NCBI RefSeq assembly: GCF_019175345.1
Contig: NZ_CP077717.1
Location: forward strand, 496,001-560,000
Origin: Saccharolobus shibatae B12
GTDB lineage: Archaea > Thermoproteota > Thermoprotei_A > Sulfolobales > Sulfolobaceae
Length of the DNA stretch: 64,000 bases
Direction of reading: 5' to 3'
Below are positions 9,926 to 18,062 of the stretch, in pieces; position 1 is the stretch's first letter; every line of letters starts with the position of its first letter. The position numbers and the translations under genes are program-made. The notes beneath the pieces were generated by a model. That model saw only the letters and a program-made list of their open reading frames with translations, searched no databases and was not told the DNA's origin.

Positions 9926-10521
9926 CTTAACAATCTCTGATATTATTACTAGGGGTGTTCTCTTGCAGTCACCTTATTCGATATCTATGAGTATGGCATA
10001 CCATCAAAACTATGTCTTTAGGAAAAATGTAGTGATAAAGTTAATAGTTCCTTAAAAGAAGAATAATGTCCTAGAGTCCTTTTCATAATAGTTGCAACAC
10101 ATGCTCCGCCTCTGACAGACTTGGGTTTGCAACCGTAGGAGTTGCGATACATCCTATCACATAAGGTTTGCTAAAGATCTTAACATTGGTTTAATCAAAT
10201 TGTAACATTGCACTTACTAAAGAAAAAGAGTATATCTATGATTGCTGTTCCCACAATTATGGGGATTAATCCTATTCAGCGTTGCGACTGCAGAGATAGA
10301 ATTAATATTTAGGACAAAAATACACTGCACAACGTTAAGGATATTATGAAATCAGTATTGAATCTGGAGAAAATTAATTCTAGTATAGTTTAACATCTAA
10401 GAAAATCGAAGGATTCAGTAAAGCCTTTTTTATGAAAAAGGTTTTTATACTTGAAGCCGCGCGATGTATGCAACTACCTATATATATTATTATTAAAAGA
10501 TTGATCTAACCTCCGTAAAGA
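9926..10521. other. Intergenic stretch, mostly decayed sequence
   Basis: No intact gene is seen in about 600 bases between two convergent genes. The only recognisable content is a short relic of a membrane-protein gene at 10248-10322 (listed separately). The remainder is A/T-rich with stops in every frame. The stretch marks the start of the gene-poor accessory island that runs to about 16.8 kb. Confidence 0.5.
10248..10322 (+). pseudogene. Relic of a paralogue of the 185-residue membrane protein at 26221-26778
   Basis: Read from 10248 the bases give FPQLWGLILFSVATAEIELI followed by FRTK. The intact protein at 26221-26778 reads FPQLWGLILFSVTAAGVELL followed by FRKEK. The match runs for about 24 residues and is then lost. 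Immediately upstream the frame meets a stop, and similarity appears to continue in another frame (YIS...), so at least one indel has occurred. It is a degraded fragment and surely not expressed as a functional protein. Confidence 0.7.
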
Positions 10522-10992
10522 TCAAGACATTAATATATTCTTTGCATTTTCTAACATTTTTTTAATTTTCTCGATGTTTACAATAATCTTATCAACGCTC
10601 AATTTACCTTCATGGAATCCCCAAACATGTAAGACATAACCTGCATTCCATCCATCGGAAATCCAATCACCTACTCTCTTTGACAAGTCATTAGTGGTGC
10701 TTGCAAGCAGATACGTATACCATCTGCCTTCAACAATAGCTTGTCTATATTCTTCTGTTTTAAATTTCTCAGCCAAAGCTTTCACGATTTCTTCTGCGAC
10801 CTTGTAAGCTTTTTCTGAAGCTTGAATGGGATCACCTTTCTTTAGGTAGTCGTACGCTTCTGCCATATATTTTTCGGCAATTTCTAACCTCAATCTAATT
10901 CCTTCTTGTGGGTCATCCTTAGATATTTCTCTAATCAGTAGATCTTCTACGTCAATGCCTTTCTCTCTAGCCTTTTTTATTAACTCTTCCAT
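10522..10992 (-). CDS. PaREP1-family protein
   Basis: A 156-residue helical protein with the PaREP1/PaREP8 pattern: IAEKYMAEAYDYLKKGDPIQ, then ASEKAYKVAEEIVKALAE, and a C-terminal part including WNAGYVLHVWGFHEGKL. The family is widespread and multi-copy in hyperthermophilic crenarchaea. Its function is unsettled; the fold resembles HEPN-like helical bundles found beside toxin or nucleotidyltransferase partners, but no such partner is adjacent here. The nearest toxin-antitoxin pair lies about 1.1 kb away. Confidence 0.8.
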   Translation of the reverse strand: MEELIKKAREKGIDVEDLLIREISKDDPQEGIRLRLEIAEKYMAEAYDYLKKGDPIQASEKAYKVAEEIVKALAEKFKTEEYRQAIVEGRWYTYLLASTTNDLSKRVGDWISDGWNAGYVLHVWGFHEGKLSVDKIIVNIEKIKKMLENAKNILMS

Positions 10993-12086
10993 AAGTGAAT
11001 TGAAGTGAGACGAGGTTATAAATTAAAGCTCATATAATCTTAAGATGATTCAAGCTTTCATCGCAAATTATAATTTATGATTAGCACCTAACGGAAAATT
11101 CTAGGATATGGAAAATTTTATCTTAATGAGGATTAAGAGAACTAAAGTCTCTTCTCCCATGAGGAATAGCCCCCTATATACCTTGTTGAATCCTTTAATT
11201 TTCTTAAATATTAGGCCAATAAATTTTCCTTAAATTCAAGCATTAATTGAAAGCAAATTCAACATTAGAATTGATGAAAATTTAAGCAATCTATGAAGCA
11301 ATGAAAGCGTTAATGAGTGCAATTATAGGATAGTATTTTGCGTAAAATTCTAGTATGCTGGATTTTAGCATAAGTTAGTATTACCTATAAAATATAAATC
11401 TTGTCCTTTAAAATCTACGATGTATAAACTTTCTCATAGATGATTGTCGGAAAATTTTTGCATTATTTCTGGTTATTTATAATAGATAATGATATTAGGA
11501 ATGAATATTTTAAATCCTAGTCCTAATCTTTAGATATACTATTAAGTCCTTAAACTTTCAACAAAGTACTAACACGAATTAAAAAGTTATACTTAAACAA
11601 TTATAATTTTTTTGAAACCATTATTTATGGAAAAGAATGAGAGCTAAGGTTCCTAGATTATAATATTTTTCATAATAGTTGGGAAAAAAAGGCTAAGTTT
11701 AATCTAAGCGATATTGCGGATGATGAGCTTAAAGGAAATCAATTGGATGTATTTTGTATAAAAGTTATACTCTTTTTGCTCCTACTAGGCACTACACGCT
11801 TCGCCTATAGCAAACCTAAGTGTGAAATCGTGGGAAGAAAAAAAGGGATTATAGTTATAAATTGGTCTTGAATTTAATAAGGCATTTGAAAAACCAAATT
11901 AGGTTTTAATCTACATAGAGAACTCATTAATTAATAATTTATACCTATATGCAACCACTATCAATAGTTTTGTTCACCTTTTTATATTTATACTATTCAC
12001 AAATGCGATTAGCAATAGCGTTCAGTAATAGATCTTTCGGTCTAATTCCTATATAGAATACTAGAATCACTTGACCTTTTAAAAAA
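10993..12086. other. Gene-poor stretch of the accessory island
   Basis: About 1.1 kb without an intact gene. It is very A/T-rich, with stops in all frames apart from a 77-codon open stretch at 11641-11871 that lacks a start codon (listed separately). I see no inverted terminal repeats, tRNA-like fold or direct repeat array. The sequence TTTTCATAATAGTTG occurs both here (about 11668-11682) and at about 10081-10095; this may be chance. Confidence 0.45.
11641..11871 (+). pseudogene. Possible gene remnant, open frame without start codon
   Basis: A frame stays open for 77 codons between two stops. It encodes a peptide of fairly normal composition: DIADDELKGNQLDVFCIKV, a hydrophobic run, then KPKCEIVGRKKGIIVINWS before the stop. 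The end faintly recalls the catalytic strand of PD-(D/E)XK-type domains (…ID-V…K…I-VIE-K-), but the key acidic residues are absent. No ATG, GTG or TTG lies near the beginning. It is either a decayed gene or chance; I cannot name a family. Confidence 0.25.
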
Positions 12087-12524
12087 TTACCAAATAATTT
12101 CTACCCCTAACTTCCTCGCAACTAGAGTGAGATCTTTATCTCCAGTTATTATTCCTACGCCTAATTTCTTGGCCAAATGAATTATTGTGGAGTCAACTAT
12201 ACTTAACCTTCTTCCATTCATTTCCTTTGCTAAGATTTCGTCACCCTCCTTCTTAATTTTAGCACTTTCGATAAAATCGTCAGAAGTCAACTCATTAACC
12301 TTAAAATAAGTGAAAAGAAATGTTCTGGCTTCATCTATGGACTTAAGGGAGGGAATTTTACTCCTAAGCCAATGCACAATAAATTCAAAAACTACAGTAG
12401 AAGGGATTACTCCCTCATATATACCACTCCTTATACCAGACATAACCTCTTCTCCTCTCTTTGTTAACTCACCATATGCCATTGCCAATATAGTATACGT
12501 ATCAACTATTACGCTCTTTTCCAA
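12087..12524 (-). CDS. vapC: VapC-type PIN-domain toxin ribonuclease
   Basis: A 145-residue PIN domain. The four acidic positions of the Mg2+-dependent active site are visible: VIVDTYT near the N-terminus, VVFEFIVHW, SIVDSTIIHLA and GIITGDKDLTLVA. VapC toxins cleave RNA (tRNA or rRNA in studied cases) when freed from their antitoxin. The start is a TTG inside the end of the vapB frame (16-base overlap), so the toxin is translated from the same message as its antitoxin. The length is normal and no residue is missing. Confidence 0.88.
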   Translation of the reverse strand: MEKSVIVDTYTILAMAYGELTKRGEEVMSGIRSGIYEGVIPSTVVFEFIVHWLRSKIPSLKSIDEARTFLFTYFKVNELTSDDFIESAKIKKEGDEILAKEMNGRRLSIVDSTIIHLAKKLGVGIITGDKDLTLVARKLGVEIIW

Positions 12525-12742
12525 AATTCCTCTTCCTCCTCATCTAATTCCCTTTCAGCATCTTCAGCAGACCCCTTACAACATTTCCACACCTTATTCC
12601 ATAAATCTATTTTCTCAATAATTATCTTACCCCCCTCTGTTCTCATCTCTACAATATCACCCTCATTAATTCTGACCTCTTCTCTTATGGCTTTAGGAAT
12701 TATTATAATACCCTTCTTATTAACCTTTACCCTAACTTCCAT
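12509..12742 (-). CDS. vapB: VapB-type antitoxin, AbrB/SpoVT fold
   Basis: A 77-residue protein with a swapped-hairpin AbrB DNA-binding domain at the N-terminus (VKVNKKGIIIIPKAIREEV, then INEGDIVEMRTEGGKIIIEK) and an acidic tail (DEEEEEFWK) that would wrap the toxin. It neutralises VapC and, with it, represses its own promoter in studied systems. The gene precedes and overlaps vapC, the standard order. The A/T-rich stretch upstream at 12743-12800 probably holds the promoter. Confidence 0.88.
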   Translation of the reverse strand: MEVRVKVNKKGIIIIPKAIREEVRINEGDIVEMRTEGGKIIIEKIDLWNKVWKCCKGSAEDAERELDEEEEEFWKRA

Positions 12743-12972
12743 AGTTCTAACTCATAAGTTAAACTAATAAGTTTAACCCTTTTCATACAATAGAAGTAAT
12801 AAAAGGACAAAGCCTCGATAGTAGAGATGAATAGATACCTTAAGAGACATAACAGTATGGTTTAAACGGTTAGGATAATTATTTAGAGTGTAGAGAGGCG
12901 GAGCATATGATACCTAGTAATAGTTTTTGTGGTGTCTTTTCTCAAGTTAGCTAGGGGGCAAGTAGAGCGTTA

Positions 12973-14012
12973 GTGTTTCCGAAAAGTTTATAGATTAATA
13001 TTACCAGATTGAACTATGCAAGATTTGGTTTAAGCTTATAAGGAAGAGAAGAACGCGAGAATTAAGGAGAGGATTCTTGCAGTGAAGTTACACGTAGTTG
13101 ATGGTAAATCAGAGAAAGAAGTTTCGAAAATGCTTAACAAGAGTTATTCCACGATAAAATTGTGGATTGGTAAGTACAAGAAGGAAGGTCTTGATGGACT
13201 AAGGGACAAGCCCAGATCGGGAAGACCCAGAAAAGTAGAAGAAGAAAAGATAAAACAAATACTTGAAGATAAGCCCCAAAAATACGGAATACAACAAGAA
13301 TATTGGACAATGAAAACACTCAAGATAGCACTACAAGAACAAGGAATAGACTACAAGAAATCCAGACTATACGAACTAGTCCACGAACTAGGATACAACC
13401 TAGTAAAACCCAGACCTACCAACATCCAAGCAGAAAAGGAAAAGTGGGAGGTCTTTAAAAAAATAAAGAAATTGGAAGGAAAGGCACTGTTCTTTCTAGA
13501 CGAGTGTAGGGCAGTAATTAGCACGTCAATTAAGAAGGTTTTAGCCAAGGTTGGCAGTAAGCCCGTAATGCGCGTCAATATAGGTTTTTCCTCAATCTAT
13601 GTTATTCTATAAACGCTTGGACCGGTGAAGTAATAGTTTCTCCTGCTAAAAGGCCTAACTCTGAATCTGTTAAGTATTTCTTGAGGTACTTTAGGAGGCG
13701 TGTGGGTAGTGGTAGGGTTTACATGGTCATGGATAATTACTCTCCTCACAAGACTAAGGGTACGCTTGAGGTTTGTAGCAGGAAGGGTATTCATCCCGTG
13801 TTTACTCCTCCCTACTCGCCTGAGCTTAATATGGCTGAGGCGGTCTTCAAGTCCCTCAAGAACTACATGAGCAATAAAATATTTTATACGATAGAAGACA
13901 TTAAAAACTGTATTAAACAGTTCTTTGAAGAAAATAAGTATAGATTTGATCTTAATGCAATAATATACTTAGAGTTAGATAAAATTGAGGTCTAAGAACT
14001 TTCCGGAAATAC
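12973..14012 (+). mobile_element. IS630-family element (ISC1048-like), 1040 bp
   Basis: Imperfect terminal inverted repeats define the element: the left end reads GTGTTTCCGAAAAGTTTATA and the right end, read inward on the other strand, GTATTTCCGGAAAGTTCTTA. Both ends are bordered by TA (12971-12972 and 14013-14014), the expected target duplication of IS630/Tc1-type elements. The size is close to that of S. solfataricus ISC1048. The element is inserted in an IS110-type transposase remnant. Its own transposase frame is broken, so it could move only if a frameshift occurs or with help from another copy. Confidence 0.8.
13082..13995 (+). pseudogene. IS630-family transposase, split by a frameshift
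   Basis: The first frame (13082-13612) has a helix-turn-helix (KEVSKMLNKSYSTIKLWIGK), a basic hook (SGRPRKV) and the first catalytic aspartate (ALFFLDECRAV). It ends at a stop after VNIGFSSIYVIL. The downstream frame, shifted by -1, continues with INAWTGEVIVSPAKRPNSES and carries the second aspartate (VYMVMDNYSPHK) and the catalytic glutamate region (PPYSPELNMAEAVFKSLKNY). Together they make one DDE transposase. The switch lies near 13585-13612 around a GGTTTTTCC run. It may be decay or a programmed -1 shift; the run is not a classical slippery heptamer. Confidence 0.8.
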
Positions 14013-14014
14013 TA

Positions 14015-14271
14015 GCGTATACCCCGGTTGGTTCTAGGACTATTAGGCAAGGCCTCATCTCGAGTATTTCTTCGTAACCCTTCAAGTTGTTCTCGTATCT
14101 TCTCACCCTCCCCCTACTTGTGATTAAATGATCTTTTGATATTTCTATTCCTAGTACCCCTACCTCTTTATCACACCTATATGCGTGAATTTTATCACAA
14201 TGTTCAGTCCGACGGTAGGGGTGCGTCACGCCCGCACTCGAAGACTTTGCTTCAGTTCCCCTCTCGACCAT
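14015..14271 (-). pseudogene. IS110-family transposase, N-terminal remnant
   Basis: Read on the minus strand the frame shows GVLGIEISKDHLITSRGRV and then RPCLIVLEPTGVYA. These match the first aspartate and the glutamate-containing (E-x-T-G) blocks of the RuvC-like DEDD domain of IS110 transposases. The coding sequence stops exactly where the IS630-type element is inserted (TA at 14013-14014). On the far side of that element no continuing IS110 frame is found, so most of the gene is deleted. The region encoding about 35 residues before GVLGIEI looks like untranslated leader rather than protein. Confidence 0.7.
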
Positions 14272-14530
14272 GTTTCCCCAGCCATGGAGAGTATTACTCT
14301 CCTTGGCTAATAAAACCTATATAGGTTTCCCCACATCCATGAAATTGAATGGGTGTGGGTTTGGGGTTATCCCGCTAAAGGGACAGAGAAGAATGAACGG
14401 GGCAATGCCTCGTGACTTTGGTGAAGTCCAAGGGCTGAGGATTGATATGAAATATTATGAAATCCTATGAAGCTCAAACCCCCACAAAACATCCGATATG
14501 AAAAACCCTTCTATAGAAAATCGAGCGTAC
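14272..14530 (-). ncRNA. Structured leader of the IS110 remnant, candidate bridge-RNA segment
   Basis: Upstream of the IS110 transposase remnant lie three consecutive hairpin-forming palindromes. 14280-14308 has an AGCCATGGAGAGTA arm with one mismatch. 14313-14328 is the perfect palindrome AAACCTATATAGGTTT. 14330-14359 pairs CCCACATCCAT with ATGGGTGTGGG. A further short stem (GACTT/AAGTC) lies near 14413-14427. In IS110-group elements the non-coding end upstream of the transposase encodes the bridge RNA that directs target choice. Position and structure fit that role, but guide loops have not been identified. It could also be the end of another IS type. Confidence 0.4.
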
Positions 14531-14544
14531 TCTACACTACTTGA

Positions 14545-15303
14545 TCAGCTTGAGGGGTATATTATTTCTATCCCCATATCCTTAGCCATTGCCTTAACTC
14601 TTTCAGGATACCTATCATGAATAAATGGTGTTATAACATAAACTAAATTAACCTTAATATTCTTAACTTTTTCATAGAACTCCTTCTTCCTCTTTATTGT
14701 TGGTAAGTCCCCTCTTTTTAAAGAGGAAGTGATTTCAACCAATATAACACTACCGTCTTTAATTACAATATCATATTCAACATCAGAAGGCTCATCATAA
14801 ACATATCCATCCCTATCATAAAGGACTTCCCTAGAAACCTTCCAACCACTATTACTCAAAAGCTCACCAACCCCTTGCCTAAAGGAATCCTCATTCATAA
14901 TTCCCCATCTAGCCCCAAGACCAGTAATAATAGTTTCTAATCTCTTCAAGTCTTCTTTTGTAGCCATCGTCTTTAGATCCTCCTTAGTAGCCATTCCCTT
15001 CAAGTCTTCTTTTGTAGCCATCACATTCTTAATTTCCTCTAACTCTTGCTTAGTAGCCATTATTTTCTTGGTTTCCTCAATCTCCTTATCTAGTCTTTCA
15101 ATATCTTGCTTAGTAGCCATTGTGTTCTTAATTTCATTGATGGTCCTATCTAGTCTTTCAATATCTTGCTTAGTAGCTAAGTTTTGCCACGGAGTTATCC
15201 TAGCTAAAACTTGATAAACTATTTCTGGTTTAGCAGTTAGAACGTCCACTAATATCGATGGATTATTAAGCAGTACTTTTTTAATTTCTTCTTCCAAACT
15301 CAC
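14545..15303 (-). CDS. Coiled-coil protein with PD-(D/E)XK nuclease-like C-terminus (DUF3782-like)
   Basis: A 252-residue protein starting at GTG. Residues about 40-130 are a run of short repeats built on MATKxDIERLDK and MATKEDLK, which should form a long coiled coil. The C-terminal 110 residues resemble a restriction-endonuclease-like fold: an N-terminal helix (EDSFRQGVGELLSNSGW), then VEYDIVIKDGSVILVEITSS, where D and E-x-T occupy the catalytic D…E-x-K positions, and a final strand pair (VNLVYVITPFI). The usual lysine is threonine, so catalysis is uncertain. Such proteins are common next to mobile DNA in Sulfolobales. The cellular role is unknown. Confidence 0.65.
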   Translation of the reverse strand: MSLEEEIKKVLLNNPSILVDVLTAKPEIVYQVLARITPWQNLATKQDIERLDRTINEIKNTMATKQDIERLDKEIEETKKIMATKQELEEIKNVMATKEDLKGMATKEDLKTMATKEDLKRLETIITGLGARWGIMNEDSFRQGVGELLSNSGWKVSREVLYDRDGYVYDEPSDVEYDIVIKDGSVILVEITSSLKRGDLPTIKRKKEFYEKVKNIKVNLVYVITPFIHDRYPERVKAMAKDMGIEIIYPSS

Positions 15304-15405
15304 ATATTAAATTACTCTTATAATAATTTAAATCTAACTTAAGAGGCTTTTAACTGAATCCTCACCGCCTTTGCCAACAGTTTTTGATAAGTTGTAAAGT
15401 TTACG

Positions 15406-15561
15406 TTATTTAATATCATTTATCATTCCAAGTCTCTTTAACGCTATTAAATAGGCTGATGCAGTGTGTCTATCAAATCCTTTCTCCTTCATTATCCCCT
15501 CATGTTCTTCAGATTTAGTAGTACCTTTAGGATTAACAAGGATAATGTTGAAATTCGGGCA
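15406..15561 (-). pseudogene. 3' remnant of a winged-helix-like gene cut by the IS256-type element
   Basis: Minus-strand codons just outside the IS left end encode NIILVNPKGTTKSEEHEGIM followed by KEKGFDRHTASAYLIALKRL and GMINDIK before the stop. The second half looks like the recognition part of a winged-helix DNA-binding domain. The frame is fused by chance to the transposase frame and has no start of its own. No matching N-terminal part is visible beyond the other IS end (after 16811), so the host gene is incomplete. Confidence 0.45.
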
Positions 15562-16705
15562 ATTCAGGTTTCCATTGCGAATTGAAATATCCTGGTATGA
15601 ATTATAATAATCCAATGAAAAAATTATTGGATATATTTCTGATAAAGTGAGAAAAGCTAAGATACTATTTAATATTATTACAATATTGAGAAAACAAGCC
15701 AATAGGTTATAGTAGATCACTATGGCTCGGGTGATCTGGAGCACCCTCCAAGGAGAATGAAACGCACCAAATCGCCTCCTCTCCAAGAGGGAGTTGAAGG
15801 ACTTGATTAAGTTGTTAGACTTGAGCCACTTCCAGAGCTTCTTGCTGGCTTTGAGGTAGCTCAGAAGCGTTGGGCAGGACTCGGGTTTGATCTCTCCGTT
15901 TTCAGCTGAGGAGATGATCGCGTTCAAGGCCTCCCTTTCCTCCTTGGTCTTGCGTCGTTTGAGGTGGACCAGACAGCCCTGCCTCGCCACATGAAGCTCA
16001 GCAAGGGAGATCGCCCTATCCAAGGCCTTGATCCCATCAGCTACTATAAGAATGAAGCTCGACTTCTTCCAGACCTCAACCAAGAGCCTCCAATAAGCCA
16101 TGGCGTCCTCCTCTACGCTTAAGATTATGTCCAGAACGGCCCTCTTGCCTTCCTCTGTCACGCCAATCGCCGAGAGAAGGACTCCCCTTTCCTCCCTTGA
16201 GCTTCACGTACTTCCCGTCAACTATTACATACTTGAAATCATCGCTCGGTTGGATCTCGGGCATCCAGAGCTTGGTGTTCAACTTACCTCCCAGCACGGA
16301 ATAGACTAACATCAGAGCCGCGAAGACCTTACTCTCCTCCTTAAGCAGCCTTTCCTCCACCTGAGTCTTCACCCTTCCCTTATCCCCGTAAAGTACAAGT
16401 AGCTTCACCGAGATCCACTCCAACTTGTACTTAACCTCCCTCCCAACCATCACTATATGAAAGCCCTTGAGGAACTTGTATCTCGCGTAACCCTTCCTCC
16501 TTATCTCATTACCTCTTTGGTGCTTTGGGCTAGTCCTCTCAGCCTTCTCCATGGCCATTTTCTCGATCTCCTTGACCGATTTGTTTAATAATGCGTTTTC
16601 CGGAAGTATATTGGGGACGAGTGTGAGGTTCGATCCAAGCTCCTTCACGGCCTCACTTAGTGGAGTGCCGTAGAGGGCTTTCTCGTCGATAGTTATGAGT
16701 TCCAT
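15562..16705 (-). pseudogene. IS256-type transposase, broken by a one-base insertion
   Basis: The N-terminal frame (ATG at 16705) includes the first DDE region FKYVIVDGKYVKLKGG. After that the sense continues one frame over: GVLLSAIGVTEEGKRAVLD, then FILIVADGIKALDRAI with the second aspartate, and the basic end LERRRFGAFHSPWRVLQI. The switch falls in an AAAGGGG run near 16185-16192. Removing one G restores a continuous frame reading KGVLLSAIG. The downstream frame has no stop inside the element; it runs through the left terminal repeat into the flanking gene remnant. It is not functional as written. Confidence 0.75.
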
Positions 16706-16811
16706 GATATTACCTCACGCTCGTCTCTTATTAGTGTTACCGAAAATGTAGAATCAATTATTCTTATCTAATCCTATAGAAACAAATTGAATTCGCAATG
16801 AAAACCTGAAT
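15562..16811 (-). mobile_element. IS256-family element, 1250 bp (ISC1250-like)
   Basis: Terminal inverted repeats of about 24 bp mark the ends: ATTCAGGTTTCCATTGCGAA from 15562 and ATTCAGGTTTTCATTGCGAA read inward from 16811. The length between them is exactly 1250 bp, equal to the size in the name of S. solfataricus ISC1250, which is why that name is suggested. The element carries one transposase gene on the minus strand, now frameshifted. No 8-9 bp target duplication is visible next to the repeats, so a deletion or rearrangement at one side is possible. Confidence 0.7.
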
Positions 16812-17088
16812 CTCCTTCAAAAGAACACATTAGGAGTTAATATCGTATCTGCTCTTTAAAATGTGTTTTAAGAATAAAGAAGAACGTTAATATATATATT
16901 GGACTAATAAAATAAGGATGCAACAATAAAGATATGAATTGAAAGAAATAAATGCTCACGAAAGCTTCCGTCTAGATCTCGCGGAATGTAAGAGGTGAGA
17001 ACACTTCTGCGATAAAACTTGACTTTGATTTAAAGATAATCATAGGAATTAGCCCCTAATAATGGTTTTTAAAAAAGGAGCATAGAAA

Positions 17089-17961
17089 TCATTTCAAACT
17101 AAATTTATAAATTTTTATTGGATTTTCCAACCTACCTATCTTCTCAACTTCAGCAACCATTAAGGCATTCTCTATTGGCTTTAAGTGAAATTCAGATGCA
17201 TCTTGAGCTTTAGTGTATCCAACACTTCCCGTGGAAACTACGCTTAAAGGTGGAATCGTTACTATTTTTGATAACTCCTCTAAAATTTCCTCGATAGAGA
17301 ATATGAATTCGCTAGAATAACCATCTTGAATTAGTTCGTTGTTATAGTAACTCCTCATCCTCAAGGAATTAACATCACCAATTTCTTCCTCTGTAACGAT
17401 GTATGGCCCCATTGGTGCGAAAGTGTCCCTAACCTTATTCCTAAAGTGCGTACCCCTATACAACGTCTTCTTTATTACACCATCAGCTGGATCTCTCCTC
17501 ATTGCGTAGAAGAAATCCTCTTTTGTACCGGGCGGGTAAGTAATGTCGTTAAACACTGTATAACCCAAAATGTAATCCTTTATATTTCTCCTCGGCACAT
17601 CTTTCATCTTGGTTTTTATTATTATTCCTATTTCGACCTCTGGACGTATGGCATCCTCTGGTGATAGTATTGGTTGTTTATGAGCGATAGCAACAGTGGG
17701 TAGTTTCAAGAAGAACTTTGGGCTCTTAATCATCTCCCTAGCCTCTTCCTTAGTACTAACTCCGACCACTCTTGGAGTGTTAACTAATGTGCATATTATT
17801 GCTGAAGGCTGTATAGGTATATCAAAAACTATCTCACCTAACTTATATGCACTTCCCTTTGGCTCCTCCTTTCCGAAATCCCTTATCTCGTATACGTGAT
17901 CTCCCTCAACTACTCCAAGCTTTCTAACGTTTCCCACATAAAACGAAACATATTTCGCCAT
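17089..17961 (-). CDS. Fumarylacetoacetate hydrolase-family protein
   Basis: A 290-residue enzyme of the FAH superfamily, which cleaves or decarboxylates beta-diketo acids with Mg2+ or Mn2+. The metal-site pattern is partly visible as [18 protein letters not shown], then [17 protein letters not shown] frame start exists at 17970, but the internal ATG at 17961 gives the usual N-terminus ([20 protein letters not shown]). The gene diverges from a molybdenum hydroxylase gene across 101 bases, which suggests joint control and a shared catabolic pathway for an aromatic or sugar-acid compound. The exact substrate is unknown. Confidence 0.82.
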   Translation of the reverse strand: MAKYVSFYVGNVRKLGVVEGDHVYEIRDFGKEEPKGSAYKLGEIVFDIPIQPSAIICTLVNTPRVVGVSTKEEAREMIKSPKFFLKLPTVAIAHKQPILSPEDAIRPEVEIGIIIKTKMKDVPRRNIKDYILGYTVFNDITYPPGTKEDFFYAMRRDPADGVIKKTLYRGTHFRNKVRDTFAPMGPYIVTEEEIGDVNSLRMRSYYNNELIQDGYSSEFIFSIEEILEELSKIVTIPPLSVVSTGSVGYTKAQDASEFHLKPIENALMVAEVEKIGRLENPIKIYKFSLK

Positions 17962-17999
17962 ACTTTTCACTCACAATAAAGCTAAATATATACTTCATC

Positions 18000-18009
18000 A
18001 AACATGTTT
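18000..18009. promoter_or_regulatory. Palindrome in the divergent FAH / molybdenum hydroxylase promoter region
   Basis: AAACATGTTT is a perfect 10-bp palindrome near the middle of the 101-base divergent intergenic region, about 40 bases from the first gene start and 53 from the other. It could be an operator serving both genes. A single site of this length is weak evidence. Confidence 0.25.
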
Positions 18010-18062
18010 CATCGCACAAGTTTTAAGAAAAACTATTAAGTCGATAACCAAAATTTATAACG

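Noticed and set aside
11685-11700. ATGATGA resembling a C box of a C/D guide RNA
   Set aside because: No CTGA D box or C'/D' pair at proper spacing was found.
13585-13612. Classical slippery heptamer for programmed frameshifting in the IS630-type transposase
   Set aside because: GGTTTTTCC allows P-site re-pairing, but the A-site codon would mismatch after slipping, so it is not a standard signal; left open as a finding without that claim.
14136-14470. Overlapping plus-strand open frames in the IS110 leader region
   Set aside because: They lie over strong hairpins and lack family features; a structured RNA or IS end explains the sequence better.
16729-16748. ATTAGTGTTACCGAAAATGT inside the IS256-type element resembles the IS630-type terminal repeat at 12971
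   Set aside because: No second end or TA-bordered unit is present and the segment lies within the IS256 right end; short similarity is likely chance.
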